64,000 bases of DNA from Rhodothermales bacterium (GTDB lineage Bacteria > Bacteroidota > Rhodothermia > Rhodothermales > JAHQVL01). A model generated the notes under the pieces. The model was not told where the DNA came from, made no database searches, and saw only the letters and a program-made list of their open reading frames with translations. Shown here piece after piece: positions 55,993 through 64,000 of this stretch. How positions within the stretch are numbered: the stretch's first letter is position 1; every line of letters starts with the position of its first letter. A program made the position numbers and the translations under genes. The stretch is from positions 310,001 to 374,000 of the forward strand of contig JAWKNW010000003.1 of the NCBI GenBank assembly GCA_041391505.1, read 5' to 3'.

Positions 55993-56408
55993 GCGTACAT
56001 CGGAATGGGCTGGAGGTCGGGATCGACAAAAGCGGCCCGCGCATCGGGCGAGAACAGGCGCTCGGCCGTGTAGTGCGTGAGCAGGATGCCGGTGTCGAGC
56101 AGGCGCGGGGATGCTTCGATAAACGCCGCCGCCGAATCGCACGGCACCGATCGCGCCATGAAGTGCCGGACGGCGAGCACCCATGCGCGGGTCAGCGTCT
56201 CATGGTATTTGCCCTCCCCCATGCCGAGATGGGCCAGATAGGCTTGCAGTACCTCGCGAACCCGAGCGACGGCGCGATCCGCCGGCATCTCGCACAGGTA
56301 CACGTACGCCAGCCGGATATGCGCGGCGTGGTCAAAATCAGCCGGCGCGACGGCGCAGGCTTCGAAGTCGCGGACGAACGCGCGGTCGGCGGAGGATGGA
56401 CGATGCAC
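55989..56408 (-). CDS. Conserved hypothetical protein with FDHAAHIRLAY motif
   Basis: 139 residues from a GTG at 56408; a TTG at 56423 inside the heptad element is also in frame, and no ATG fits. Conserved pattern ADFDHAAHIRLAYVYL and KYHETLTRAWV: a His-rich helical protein of a small family found in many bacteria and usually annotated as hypothetical. It overlaps the YdeI-like gene by 4 bp and is probably co-translated with it. Function unknown. Confidence 0.72.
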   Translation of the reverse strand: MHRPSSADRAFVRDFEACAVAPADFDHAAHIRLAYVYLCEMPADRAVARVREVLQAYLAHLGMGEGKYHETLTRAWVLAVRHFMARSVPCDSAAAFIEASPRLLDTGILLTHYTAERLFSPDARAAFVDPDLQPIPMYA

Positions 56409-56417
56409 AGAGGGGAT

Positions 56418-56486
56418 GTTCAAGGTTCGAGGATCAATGGTTAAGGTAAAGACTGTTCCTTGAACATTGATCCTCAAACCTGGAAC
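56418..56486. repeat. Heptad hairpin downstream of trkH
   Basis: Left arm 56418-56449, right arm 56456-56486, complementary over about 30 bp with few mismatches around a 6-nt turn. The words are AGGTTCG/AGGATCA-like at 7-bp spacing. It touches the possible TTG start of the 139-residue gene, so it may shape that gene's translation. Confidence 0.85.
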
Positions 56487-56487
56487 A

Positions 56488-56509
56488 GCGAGCGCGCTGG
56501 CGCGCTCGC
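56488..56509 (-). terminator. GC-rich hairpin at the trkH stop
   Basis: A perfect 10-bp stem GCGAGCGCGC / GCGCGCTCGC with a 2-nt turn starts at the trkH stop codon. There is no T run; together with the following heptad hairpin it could end or stabilise the trkH transcript. Confidence 0.5.
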
Positions 56510-57970
56510 CTAGTTCTCCCAGAAGACCGGCGAGAGCAGGATGAGCACGGTGAAGATCTCGAGGCGGCCGGCCATCATCAGGAACGAGAGCACCCATTTG
56601 CCGAAGGCCGTGATCGAAGCGTAGTTCTCCGCCGGCCCGAAGTCGCCAAAAGCCGGGCCGATGTTGCCGATGCACGACACCGTGGCGGTGAATGCGCTCA
56701 GCACATCGAGGCCGGTCATCGCCATGACCAGCGTACCCAGGCCGGACAGGCCGCAGTACAGCACGAGGAACGACAGCACGTTGCGCATCACATCGTCCGC
56801 CACCGGCTGGCCGTTGATCCGGACCGTCAGCACCGCGCGCGGATGGATCAGTTGTTTGAGCTCCTTGAAGGAGTTTTTGAACATGAGCACGTGGCGGACG
56901 ATCTTGATGCCGCCGCCCGTCGAGCCGGCCATGCCGCCGGCGAAAAACAGCAGGAAGATGACCGTCATCGCCAGCGCCGGCCAGAGCTCGTAGTCGGCCG
57001 TCCCGAAGCCCGTCGTCGTCACGATGGATGCGGCCTGAAACGCGGCGAGGCGGAGCGACATCCAGAACGATTCGTCGTCCCCCATCAGTGAGACGGTCAT
57101 GAGCACGGTGGCGCCCAGCAGGATGAGCAGATAGACCCGCAGCTCGGTATCCTTGAAGACCGATTCGAAGCGGCCCTTCAGCAGGCGGTAGTGCAGCGCG
57201 AAGTTGAAGCCGGCGAGGATCATGAAGATCGTGATCACCCAGTCGACGTATCCGGACGCATACTGCCCGACCGATCCGTTTTTGGTCGAGAAGCCTCCCG
57301 TCGCCATCGTGGCGAAGGCGTGGTTGATGGCGTCGAACAGGCCCATCGCCGGCCAGAGCAGGATCACCTGTACGCCCGTGATGCCCACATAGATCAGCCA
57401 CAGCCGCTGGGCCGTTTCCCGGACGCGGGGGGTGAGCTTGTCCGCCGTGGGCCCGGGCACCTCGGCCTTGAACATCTGCATCCCGCCGATGCCGAGGATC
57501 GGGAGGATGGCCAGCGTGAGCACGATGATCCCCATGCCGCCGATCCAGTGCGAGAGGCTGCGCCAGAACAGGAGGGCATGCGAGAGTTCCTCGATCGCCG
57601 GCGTGTGCTCGCCGCCCAGGATCGTCGCCCCCGTCGTCGTGAAGCCGCTCATCGTCTCGAAAAACGCGTCGGTATACGAATCCAGCGTGCCGCTGAGGTA
57701 AAACGGCAGCGCGCCGAGGAGCGAGAGCACGAACCAGGAAAAGGCGACGATGGCGAATCCATCCCGTGCGCGAAGTTCGCTCCCCTTACCGCCCCAGCGG
57801 TACCACAGCGCGCCCCCGCCGGCCATCGACACGAGGGCCGTGATGCCGAACGCCAGCCAGTCGCCTTCGCGGTAGATGAGATCCACCCCGAGCGGCAGCA
57901 GCAGCGCGACCCCGAGGAAAAACAGCAGGGCTCCGAGGGTACCGACGACCGGTTTTACGTTCAGAATCAT
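56510..57970 (-). CDS. trkH: Trk potassium uptake system membrane subunit
   Basis: 486 residues, about ten hydrophobic helices with four selectivity-filter repeats: MSGFTTTGATIL, FATMATGGFSTKN, ASIVTTTGFGTAD and TATVSCIGNIGPAF. The GGGIKIVRH segment is typical. K+ enters through this channel-like subunit, gated by the TrkA ring. It is 151 bp downstream of trkA on the same strand. It is followed by a GC-rich hairpin and a heptad hairpin. Confidence 0.96.
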   Translation of the reverse strand: MILNVKPVVGTLGALLFFLGVALLLPLGVDLIYREGDWLAFGITALVSMAGGGALWYRWGGKGSELRARDGFAIVAFSWFVLSLLGALPFYLSGTLDSYTDAFFETMSGFTTTGATILGGEHTPAIEELSHALLFWRSLSHWIGGMGIIVLTLAILPILGIGGMQMFKAEVPGPTADKLTPRVRETAQRLWLIYVGITGVQVILLWPAMGLFDAINHAFATMATGGFSTKNGSVGQYASGYVDWVITIFMILAGFNFALHYRLLKGRFESVFKDTELRVYLLILLGATVLMTVSLMGDDESFWMSLRLAAFQAASIVTTTGFGTADYELWPALAMTVIFLLFFAGGMAGSTGGGIKIVRHVLMFKNSFKELKQLIHPRAVLTVRINGQPVADDVMRNVLSFLVLYCGLSGLGTLVMAMTGLDVLSAFTATVSCIGNIGPAFGDFGPAENYASITAFGKWVLSFLMMAGRLEIFTVLILLSPVFWEN

Positions 57971-58014
57971 GGCAACGTACCGTCAAACCCATCACGTCGG
58001 ATGTGTTTGATGGT

Positions 58015-58049
58015 GTTTCAGGTTTCAGGTCGCAGGTTTATGGAGGTAT
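58015..58049. repeat. One-sided heptad array with a GTTTCAG word
   Basis: Four adjacent 7-bp words (two exact GTTTCAG, then GTCGCAG and GTTTATG) and a fifth diverged one, in the trkA-trkH spacer. No complementary arm seen. It is another word but the same period. Confidence 0.6.
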
Positions 58050-58121
58050 GCATTCATATTCGACGTCCGCTCGTCAGATACCTTCCGCACCGATCCACAG
58101 CGTTTGGTGGCATGGTGCGGG

Positions 58122-59474
58122 TTACTTCGAGAAGTAGCGCTCGGCTTCTCCGATGAAGTGGGGCCGGACAAAAATGATGGCGCGATCCCCCGGCTCAATC
58201 TGCGTCTTCCCCATCGCCACCTCCACTTCGCCGCTGGTCCGCATGATGGCGCCGATGAGCATATCTCCAGGGATCGACAGGTCGGCCAGCGGCTTGCGCG
58301 TGATGGGCGAGCGGTAGTGCGCTTCGACCTCGAGGATCTCCAGGTCGAGGCCGTGCACCGTCGCCACGCTCAGCACGTGTTTGCCGCGGAGAAACCGCAT
58401 GATCTCACGCGATATCGCCAGTTTCTTGTTGACGGCGGCGTCGAGCCCGATCACCTGGCTGATGGGAACGTACGCGCTCTTCGAGAGCAGGGCCACCGTT
58501 TTCGACACGCCGAGGTGCTTGGCCATGAGGCAGGACACGAGGTTGGATTCCTCGTCGTCCGTGACGGCCACGAAGGCGTCCATCTCCGAGAGCCCTTCCA
58601 TCGCCAGCAGATCGATGTCAGTCGCGTCGCCGTGGATCACCATCACGTCGGGCAGCTGGCGGGCGAGCTGTTCGGCTTTTTCCCGGTCGGGCTCGACGAG
58701 CTTGACGCGTTTGTGTTTTTCGCCGCTCAGCTGCGCGGCGACGCGCGCGCCGATCTTCGTGCCGCCCAGGATCATTGTCTTGTCGATGCGCGACTCGCTC
58801 TTGCCCAGCAGGCGGGCCACGTGCGGCATGTGTTTGGGCTGCGCGAGCGCAAAGATCTGATCGTTTTTCTGGAGACGTTCGTTGCCCCGGGGGATGAGGG
58901 TCCGGATGCCGCGGGCGATGCCCATGATGCGGAACGGCAGTTCGGGCAGGTCGTGGGCGAGATCGAGGAGCGATTTGCCGATCGCCGGCGAGCCGGCGTC
59001 GAGCCGCATGCCCACGAGGTGCAGCCGGCCCTCGGCGAACGTCAGCACGTCGGTGGCGCTCGACCGCCGGATGAGGCGGATCACTTCCGCCGCCGCGCTC
59101 TCTTCCGGATGGATGATGATGTCGATCCCGAAGTCGGAAGCCTGGATCACCGACCCCGATTCGGCCAGCACGTCGCTGCGGACGCGGGCCACCGTAGTTT
59201 CGACCCCGAGCCGGCGCGCCATCATGCAGGCGATGATATTCACTTCGTCCACCGTGGTGACGGCGATCAGGATGTCGGCCCGCTGGGCCCCGCACTGGGT
59301 GAGCACCTCGGGCGACGTGCCGCCCCCTTGCACGGTCATCACATCGAGCCGGTCGCGTACCGCTTCGAGCGCCTCGGCGTCGAAATCGACTACCGTGACG
59401 TCGTGCTGCTCCATGGCAAGAAGTCTCGCCACATCGAACCCGACTTCGCCTGCCCCGATGACTATCGCTCTCAT
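58122..59474 (-). CDS. trkA: Trk potassium uptake regulatory subunit
   Basis: 450 residues in two halves. Each has an N-terminal Rossmann domain (GAGEVGFDVARLLA at 8-21; ILGGTKIGARVAAQL in the second half) and a C-terminal RCK_C domain (EGRLHLVGMRLDAGSPAIG; HYRSPITRKPLADLSI). It binds NAD(H)/ATP and gates TrkH from the cytoplasm. ATG at 59474. It lies between the large kinase gene and trkH. Confidence 0.96.
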   Translation of the reverse strand: MRAIVIGAGEVGFDVARLLAMEQHDVTVVDFDAEALEAVRDRLDVMTVQGGGTSPEVLTQCGAQRADILIAVTTVDEVNIIACMMARRLGVETTVARVRSDVLAESGSVIQASDFGIDIIIHPEESAAAEVIRLIRRSSATDVLTFAEGRLHLVGMRLDAGSPAIGKSLLDLAHDLPELPFRIMGIARGIRTLIPRGNERLQKNDQIFALAQPKHMPHVARLLGKSESRIDKTMILGGTKIGARVAAQLSGEKHKRVKLVEPDREKAEQLARQLPDVMVIHGDATDIDLLAMEGLSEMDAFVAVTDDEESNLVSCLMAKHLGVSKTVALLSKSAYVPISQVIGLDAAVNKKLAISREIMRFLRGKHVLSVATVHGLDLEILEVEAHYRSPITRKPLADLSIPGDMLIGAIMRTSGEVEVAMGKTQIEPGDRAIIFVRPHFIGEAERYFSK

Positions 59475-59661
59475 GAGCCGCGTTTACCCGTGTTGATTTC
59501 CGTGTTCACGTTCCGGCTCTTCACGTTATTGAATGATCGCGTGTACCTGGCAGCTTGTCGATGGTTGCGTTCAGAACGACTCGACAGCCGGTCAAGATAC
59601 TGTATCGACCCGCTTCATTCACCTATAGCCGGCCAACCTGATCTAAATCTTCAAGGGAATC

Positions 59662-62600
59662 TCATGGAGCCGTGGCCAGCGGCAGCGCGATCCAGAACAG
59701 GGAGCCGACGCCGACCTCCGTCTCGAACCCGATCGTCCCGCGCATGTCCTCGACGCTTTTCCGGACGATGGCGAGTCCGAGCCCCGTTCCGCTGGTTTTG
59801 GACGAAAAGTTGGGCTCGAAGATCTTGGCCTGGAGTTCGGGGCTGATGCCGGTGCCGTGATCGCGGACGGTACTGTACGCCACATCGGCCCCGTCTTCGG
59901 TGCGCCGGCTCGTGACGACTTCGATCCGGTTCTCGCGGTCGTCCTGCGAGGCTTCGATGGCATTCTTGATGAGATTGATATAGATGCGCCGGAGCTCCTC
60001 GCGGTCGCCCATCACCGCCAGCGGGGCCGGATGCAGGGTGAGTTCGATGGATACGCCTTGTTGTTCCTGCATGAGCGCCACGGCTTCCTGGATCACCGCG
60101 TTGAGATCCAGCGTCTCGAGGATCTGTTTGGGCATGCGGGCGAAGGTTGAGAATTCGTTGGCGATGCGGGCGAGGGCGTCCACCTGTTCGATGAGGGTGT
60201 TGGTGATGCGGTCGAACAGGCTCGCGAACTTGCCGGCATCGCCGGCGTCGGGGCGCGCGTCGCTGTACGCGCGCCGGAGATGCTGCACCGACAGCTTCAT
60301 CGGCGTGAGCGGATTCTTGATCTCGTGGGCCACCTGCCTCGCCATCTCGCGCCACGCGAGCTGACGCTCCTGCTGGGTCAGCCGGCGCCGGCTCTCGGCG
60401 AGCTGCTCCTGCATCTGGTTGAACGTCTGCACCAGTTCGCCAATTTCATCGTCCGTCTCGACGGGCAGCGGCTGCTCGTACCGTCCTCTCGCCACGGCCT
60501 CCAGGCCCTCGCGCAGCCGGCCGATCGGGCGCGTCAGCGCGTTCGCCAGGAGACCGGCCGTGAACATCACGACCAGCATGAGCAGCAGCAGCGACCCGAA
60601 GAGGTACGCCACCGTGCGGGCCCGCTCTTCCTCGATGCGCTCCTGCTCGGGCAGCGTCGGGACCGAGATCACGAAGCCGGGGCGGCCGTCGCGGTCAGGC
60701 AGCGCCCGGTAGCCGGCCATGTAGGAGAAGGTGCCCACCCGCTCGTGCGTGAAGGCGTTGCGGTCGCCCTCGTAAAACAGCCGCTCATACGCCAGCGGCG
60801 GCAGCCGGCTGTCGATGAGCCGCTCACGCACCAGCTGTTGCCGGCTGGACGTGTAGAGCGCGTGGCCCCGGTACACGTTCAAATCGAGCCCCACCAGCGA
60901 CGCGAGCGCGGACACGTTGGTTCGCTCGAGCACGTCCGCCGGCAGCTCGCCGACGTCGGCCTGCTGGGCCAGGGTCTCCTCCACCCTATCCAGCTGCTGC
61001 TCGATCCAGCTCTGGATCGCATTTTCGTTCTCCCGATTGATGACCTGGAGTCCCAGGACGCTCACGACGAGCACCGCCGCCATCCCGACCGACAGAAACG
61101 CGTTCAGCACCCGGTCCGTGAAGCGCGTCCGTACGGCCTCGAAAGGCCGCCGCCGGCCGCGGACGAGGCGCAGGATGCCGTACACCATCGCCAGCACCAG
61201 CAGCGCGGCGAGCGTCATCCGCAACAGATAATAGAGGTGGTCGAAGAAATGCGGTACGGAGGCGCGTACGGCGATGACTTTCTGCGGGCTGGCGATCAGC
61301 GGCCCGCCCTGGTCGATGGACCGCCGCGTGTAGTAGGTCAGGAACGAGCGGTCGGCCATCGTTTCCTCGCGCCATACGCTCGCATGGATCCGCAGCGCCC
61401 GGACGACCTCGTCATCCAGCCGGAAGCGGCCGAAGACGGTACCCGCATTGCGATACAGCGCCTGGTCCCTGAATTCGGCGATGGAGAAGATGCTCTGTAC
61501 ATCCAGGATGCTCGCCGGCAGCAGCACGCGCGGAAACAGCGCCGCGTCGTCCTGCAACAGGGTTTTGGGTTCGATCCGCACGAGCGTCCACCCGAGCAGG
61601 GCCCCGCCGGCCGTGCCGTGGATGGGGGCGAACCCCTCGTACTGCAGGCGCGCCGCGATGCGCCGGCCGGTCATCAACTCGACCATCAGGCTGTCCGGGT
61701 CGTCGCGTTCGGCGTAGATGCGGGTCAGGATGCTGAAGTCGTCCTGGTCCACCAGATCGGTGGCCGCGGCGCTCTCCTGGCTCTCGCCCTCGAAATACCG
61801 GCCCCGTACGACACCGCTGGTGTCGAATACCGTGAGGCTGACCTCATACGTGCCGAGGTTGGCCAGCGGGGAGCTGACGACGAGTTCGGCGATCGACTCA
61901 TAGAGCCGGCTCCGCTGGCCCGGCGCGCCGTCGTGCGTCATTTCCTCGACGATGGCCGGCTCCTGCCGCGTCCGGTCCAGCATCTGCTCCACGGCGAAGA
62001 CGACGCTGGCGTCCCGCTCCGCGTCGAACGTTTCGACGGCCTCGACCATGCGCGTCCGAAGCTGCGTCTCCATGCTCCGGTTGAGCATGAGGTATACGGG
62101 CAGGATGAGCACGAGCATGAAGGCCGCCAGGCGACGGGCGTAGCGGGTGGCCGCGCGGCCGCCTCCGCGCCGGGCCGCCAGCCATCCGGCCCCGAGCGTC
62201 ACGAGCAGAAATCCCAGCGTCGCCGACGGAGGCACCTCCCGGAAGGCGGCAACGAGCCGGTAGGCGCCGGCGGTGAGGGTCACGGCGAGCAGCAGCACGC
62301 CGCCCCAGAACAGCCGCGGCGGCGTCGCCGGCCGCGCCACCCGGCCAAAGACCCACCATGCCACGCCGCTGCCGATGACGGCGAGCCCGAGGGCGAGCAG
62401 CATCACCGCGCAGAACACAAAGAGCACGAGGCGGTCCGGCAGCAGCCCCGTCCGCGCGAAATAATCCAGCGTGCTGTCGAGCACCGTATGGCGCACGACC
62501 TCGCCCTGGATGTGCGCGAGGGCGAGCAGGAAGACGATGAGGACGGCCAGCGCGCCGAGCATGGCCGGCAGCCCGGCCGGTCCGTCCTTTTCGGTCGCCC

Positions 62601-63759
62601 GGGGCGGCATCCGCCCGACGACATGCCATATCGCGGCGCCCGTGAGCGCCAGAAACACCGCGGACGTGAACAGATCGCCCATGGACTGCATCAGCCCGAA
62701 GCCGTAGTCGGATGCGAAATGCGAGGGATCGAACAGGGCGGCGAACGGGGCCTTGCCCCGCTGCCAGCGGGCCGGGACCTCCAGCGCCAGCCACGCCACG
62801 CGCGCCGTCCACAAACCGGCCAGAAAAAGCAGGAGCCTGCCGGCAAGCGAACCGGTCGATGCCGGCTCGAAGCCCCACCCGCGCCGCACCCAGAACCAGA
62901 GACCGACCAGCGCGACGCCGATGAGCATGGCCACCCAGATGGCCATCAGGTCGGCATACCGCTGGCGGGTGGTTTCCTGGAGCGCCGCCTCGCCGGGGGC
63001 TTCGACATAGACGCGCCCCATCTCGTCGCCGCGGATGCTCTGGAGCAGCCGCATGTGCCAGTGGGGCTGGCGCACCACGTCGGGCAGGACGTCGTCGTAG
63101 CGCACCTCCACCGGCAGCCGGGTGAGGCGGCGCCAGGTGTCCGCCGGGTTGAAGCTGCGCAGAAACTGATTTTCCACCGGCATCTTCGCGGCGATGAAGC
63201 GCACCAGCCGCAGCGCGCCGATCGAGCGGCTCCCGTCGTACACGGGCCACCAGAGCACGAGGGCGCGCCGCAGGCCGGCGTCGTCGACGAGCGTCATCTC
63301 GAACGATTCGAGCCGGGCCGCCCGCCCGGGCTGGCGCTCCAGCCGGATGCTCTGCCCCTTCCAGGCCAGCAGTTCTCCGTCGGCCGCATACAGCTCGACG
63401 GCGCCCTGCTCGGCGGGGCCGTAGCCGGAGAAATAGTGGAGGAGCCGCTCGACGCCGGCGTCGTCCACCCGTTCGTCATACGCGAGAAGCTGGGCGCGGA
63501 CCTCGTTGTCGGAAGACAGTCGCCGCGCCTCGGCCACCATGTCGCGCTGCATCCCCATCCAGTCCGCCTCGATCGCCCCGAACGCATCGGCCACGACGGC
63601 GGACTGTGCCGCCTCGAGATCGCGCCCGATCGAGGCCAGGCTCCAGGTGCGCGCCACGAACGTCAGCGCCAGCGCCAGCCCGAGCCCGGCGCTCAGCCAC
63701 GCGAGCCAGCGCAGGGAGCGGCGGTCGGCGGCGGCGGGTGTCTCGACGGTAGCGGTCAT
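59662..63759 (-). CDS. Very large NtrY-like sensor histidine kinase
   Basis: 1365 residues. An N-terminal helix (about 18-36) and a roughly 230-residue extracytoplasmic region come first. About eight hydrophobic helices over 265-560 follow, then two further extracytoplasmic regions (about 570-860 and 910-1065), each bounded by a helix. HAMP at about 1065-1115, HisKA with His1145 (VAHEIKNPLTP), N box NLIKNAIEAS, G boxes DHGTGIS and GTGLGLAIV. The kinase core is of the NtrY type. No response regulator is adjacent. The C-terminal part is well supported; the sensor folds are unassigned. Confidence 0.92.
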   Translation of the reverse strand: MTATVETPAAADRRSLRWLAWLSAGLGLALALTFVARTWSLASIGRDLEAAQSAVVADAFGAIEADWMGMQRDMVAEARRLSSDNEVRAQLLAYDERVDDAGVERLLHYFSGYGPAEQGAVELYAADGELLAWKGQSIRLERQPGRAARLESFEMTLVDDAGLRRALVLWWPVYDGSRSIGALRLVRFIAAKMPVENQFLRSFNPADTWRRLTRLPVEVRYDDVLPDVVRQPHWHMRLLQSIRGDEMGRVYVEAPGEAALQETTRQRYADLMAIWVAMLIGVALVGLWFWVRRGWGFEPASTGSLAGRLLLFLAGLWTARVAWLALEVPARWQRGKAPFAALFDPSHFASDYGFGLMQSMGDLFTSAVFLALTGAAIWHVVGRMPPRATEKDGPAGLPAMLGALAVLIVFLLALAHIQGEVVRHTVLDSTLDYFARTGLLPDRLVLFVFCAVMLLALGLAVIGSGVAWWVFGRVARPATPPRLFWGGVLLLAVTLTAGAYRLVAAFREVPPSATLGFLLVTLGAGWLAARRGGGRAATRYARRLAAFMLVLILPVYLMLNRSMETQLRTRMVEAVETFDAERDASVVFAVEQMLDRTRQEPAIVEEMTHDGAPGQRSRLYESIAELVVSSPLANLGTYEVSLTVFDTSGVVRGRYFEGESQESAAATDLVDQDDFSILTRIYAERDDPDSLMVELMTGRRIAARLQYEGFAPIHGTAGGALLGWTLVRIEPKTLLQDDAALFPRVLLPASILDVQSIFSIAEFRDQALYRNAGTVFGRFRLDDEVVRALRIHASVWREETMADRSFLTYYTRRSIDQGGPLIASPQKVIAVRASVPHFFDHLYYLLRMTLAALLVLAMVYGILRLVRGRRRPFEAVRTRFTDRVLNAFLSVGMAAVLVVSVLGLQVINRENENAIQSWIEQQLDRVEETLAQQADVGELPADVLERTNVSALASLVGLDLNVYRGHALYTSSRQQLVRERLIDSRLPPLAYERLFYEGDRNAFTHERVGTFSYMAGYRALPDRDGRPGFVISVPTLPEQERIEEERARTVAYLFGSLLLLMLVVMFTAGLLANALTRPIGRLREGLEAVARGRYEQPLPVETDDEIGELVQTFNQMQEQLAESRRRLTQQERQLAWREMARQVAHEIKNPLTPMKLSVQHLRRAYSDARPDAGDAGKFASLFDRITNTLIEQVDALARIANEFSTFARMPKQILETLDLNAVIQEAVALMQEQQGVSIELTLHPAPLAVMGDREELRRIYINLIKNAIEASQDDRENRIEVVTSRRTEDGADVAYSTVRDHGTGISPELQAKIFEPNFSSKTSGTGLGLAIVRKSVEDMRGTIGFETEVGVGSLFWIALPLATAP

Positions 63760-63788
63760 GGGCTTGTGTTCTTCCTGGCCGACCGCGC

Positions 63789-64000
63789 TCAGGAGCGGAG
63801 GTGTTCGATGCGGATGCTGCGCACCTGCACCGCGCCGGCGCGCTCACGGAATACCAGCGTCACCCGGTACGGATGGGCGTCACCCCGATTCCAGTAACGC
63901 CCCGTGGCCAGCCACGTCCCTTTTTCCTCCACCGTCCGCTGAATGACGAACTGCTCGGGCGGGTGGTCGCGGAAAAAGGCGCGCATGACGTATTCCGTCT
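63789..64000 (-). CDS. DUF4783-like protein, C-terminal part (cut by window edge)
   Basis: The visible 70 codons end at 63789 and stay open to the right edge. MRAFFRDHPPEQFVIQRTVE, GTWLATGRYWN and RVTLVFRERAG match the end of DUF4783 proteins of Bacteroidota (FFxxNPP near the start, a short beta sheet after). It lies 29 bp upstream of the large kinase gene and may share its transcript. Start not in window. Confidence 0.7.
   Translation of the reverse strand, partial: TEYVMRAFFRDHPPEQFVIQRTVEEKGTWLATGRYWNRGDAHPYRVTLVFRERAGAVQVRSIRIEHLRS

Noticed and set aside
60280..63897. A 1205-codon open frame on the plus strand
   Set aside because: It lies opposite the NtrY-like kinase in a high-GC region, where the antisense frame rarely meets stops. 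Its translation is a His/Arg/Gln-rich shadow without domains.

Overview
The window comes from a high-GC chromosome of a Bacteroidota-like bacterium, most probably a member of the Rhodothermia. This rests on several sequence features. Ribosomal protein L2 carries the DHPMGGGEG form that I associate with Bacteroidota. A TonB receptor is paired with a DUF4249-like lipoprotein, and there is a PorW/SprE-like type IX secretion lipoprotein. A DUF4783-like protein sits at the right end, and most genes lack a Shine-Dalgarno sequence. I see no tRNA, rRNA, CRISPR array, insertion sequence or phage gene.

Layout. (1) 1-13.2 kb, minus strand: a continuous str-S10-spc ribosomal locus reading rpsL-rpsG-fusA-tuf-rpsJ-[lipoprotein]-rplC-D-W-B-rpsS-rplV-rpsC-rplP-rpmC-rpsQ-rplN-X-E-rpsN-H-rplF (cut). 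A secreted lipocalin-like lipoprotein gene interrupts the normally invariant rpsJ-rplC junction. (2) 13.4-20.4 kb, minus: ftsH with a good terminator, a PorW/SprE-like TPR-SPOR lipoprotein and pyruvate kinase. (3) 20.6-26.6 kb, plus: a sensor kinase/response regulator pair, a Gfo/Idh oxidoreductase with a YiaK-like reductase, and a secreted coiled-coil protein. (4) 26.7-32.4 kb, minus: DUF4249-like lipoprotein, TonB receptor, an ABC ATPase and an unusual NEW3-type membrane protein. (5) 32.5-41.9 kb: a Tat-exported TIM-barrel protein; a minus-strand operon of ECF sigma factor, anti-sigma factor and three exported HEAT-repeat proteins; a large Tat-exported Asp-box propeller protein; and a HELGH lipoprotein. 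(6) 42.0-53.4 kb: an overlooked 42-residue membrane peptide gene, then M23 and paired M16 peptidases, hisI, a SleB-like hydrolase, yidD, two small ORFs, moaB, cysS and hemB. (7) 53.5-64 kb: an HhH-GPD protein, a small lipoprotein, a methyltransferase, a YdeI-like protein coupled to a 139-residue unknown, trkH, trkA, a 1365-residue NtrY-like kinase and a cut DUF4783-like gene.

The most unusual signals are as follows. First, at least eight intergenic regions are built of degenerate 7-bp words. The word differs between loci, but the 7-bp period is constant. Most loci pair the array with a complementary heptad array to form a long hairpin, and they lie 3' of genes. Second, the sigma/anti-sigma/HEAT operon looks like an envelope-stress module. 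Third, the 42-residue membrane peptide has a ten-base Shine-Dalgarno sequence in a genome that barely uses them, and its own terminator. Fourth, a lipoprotein gene is inserted in the S10 operon. All functional statements rest on reading motifs by eye; no database search was run.
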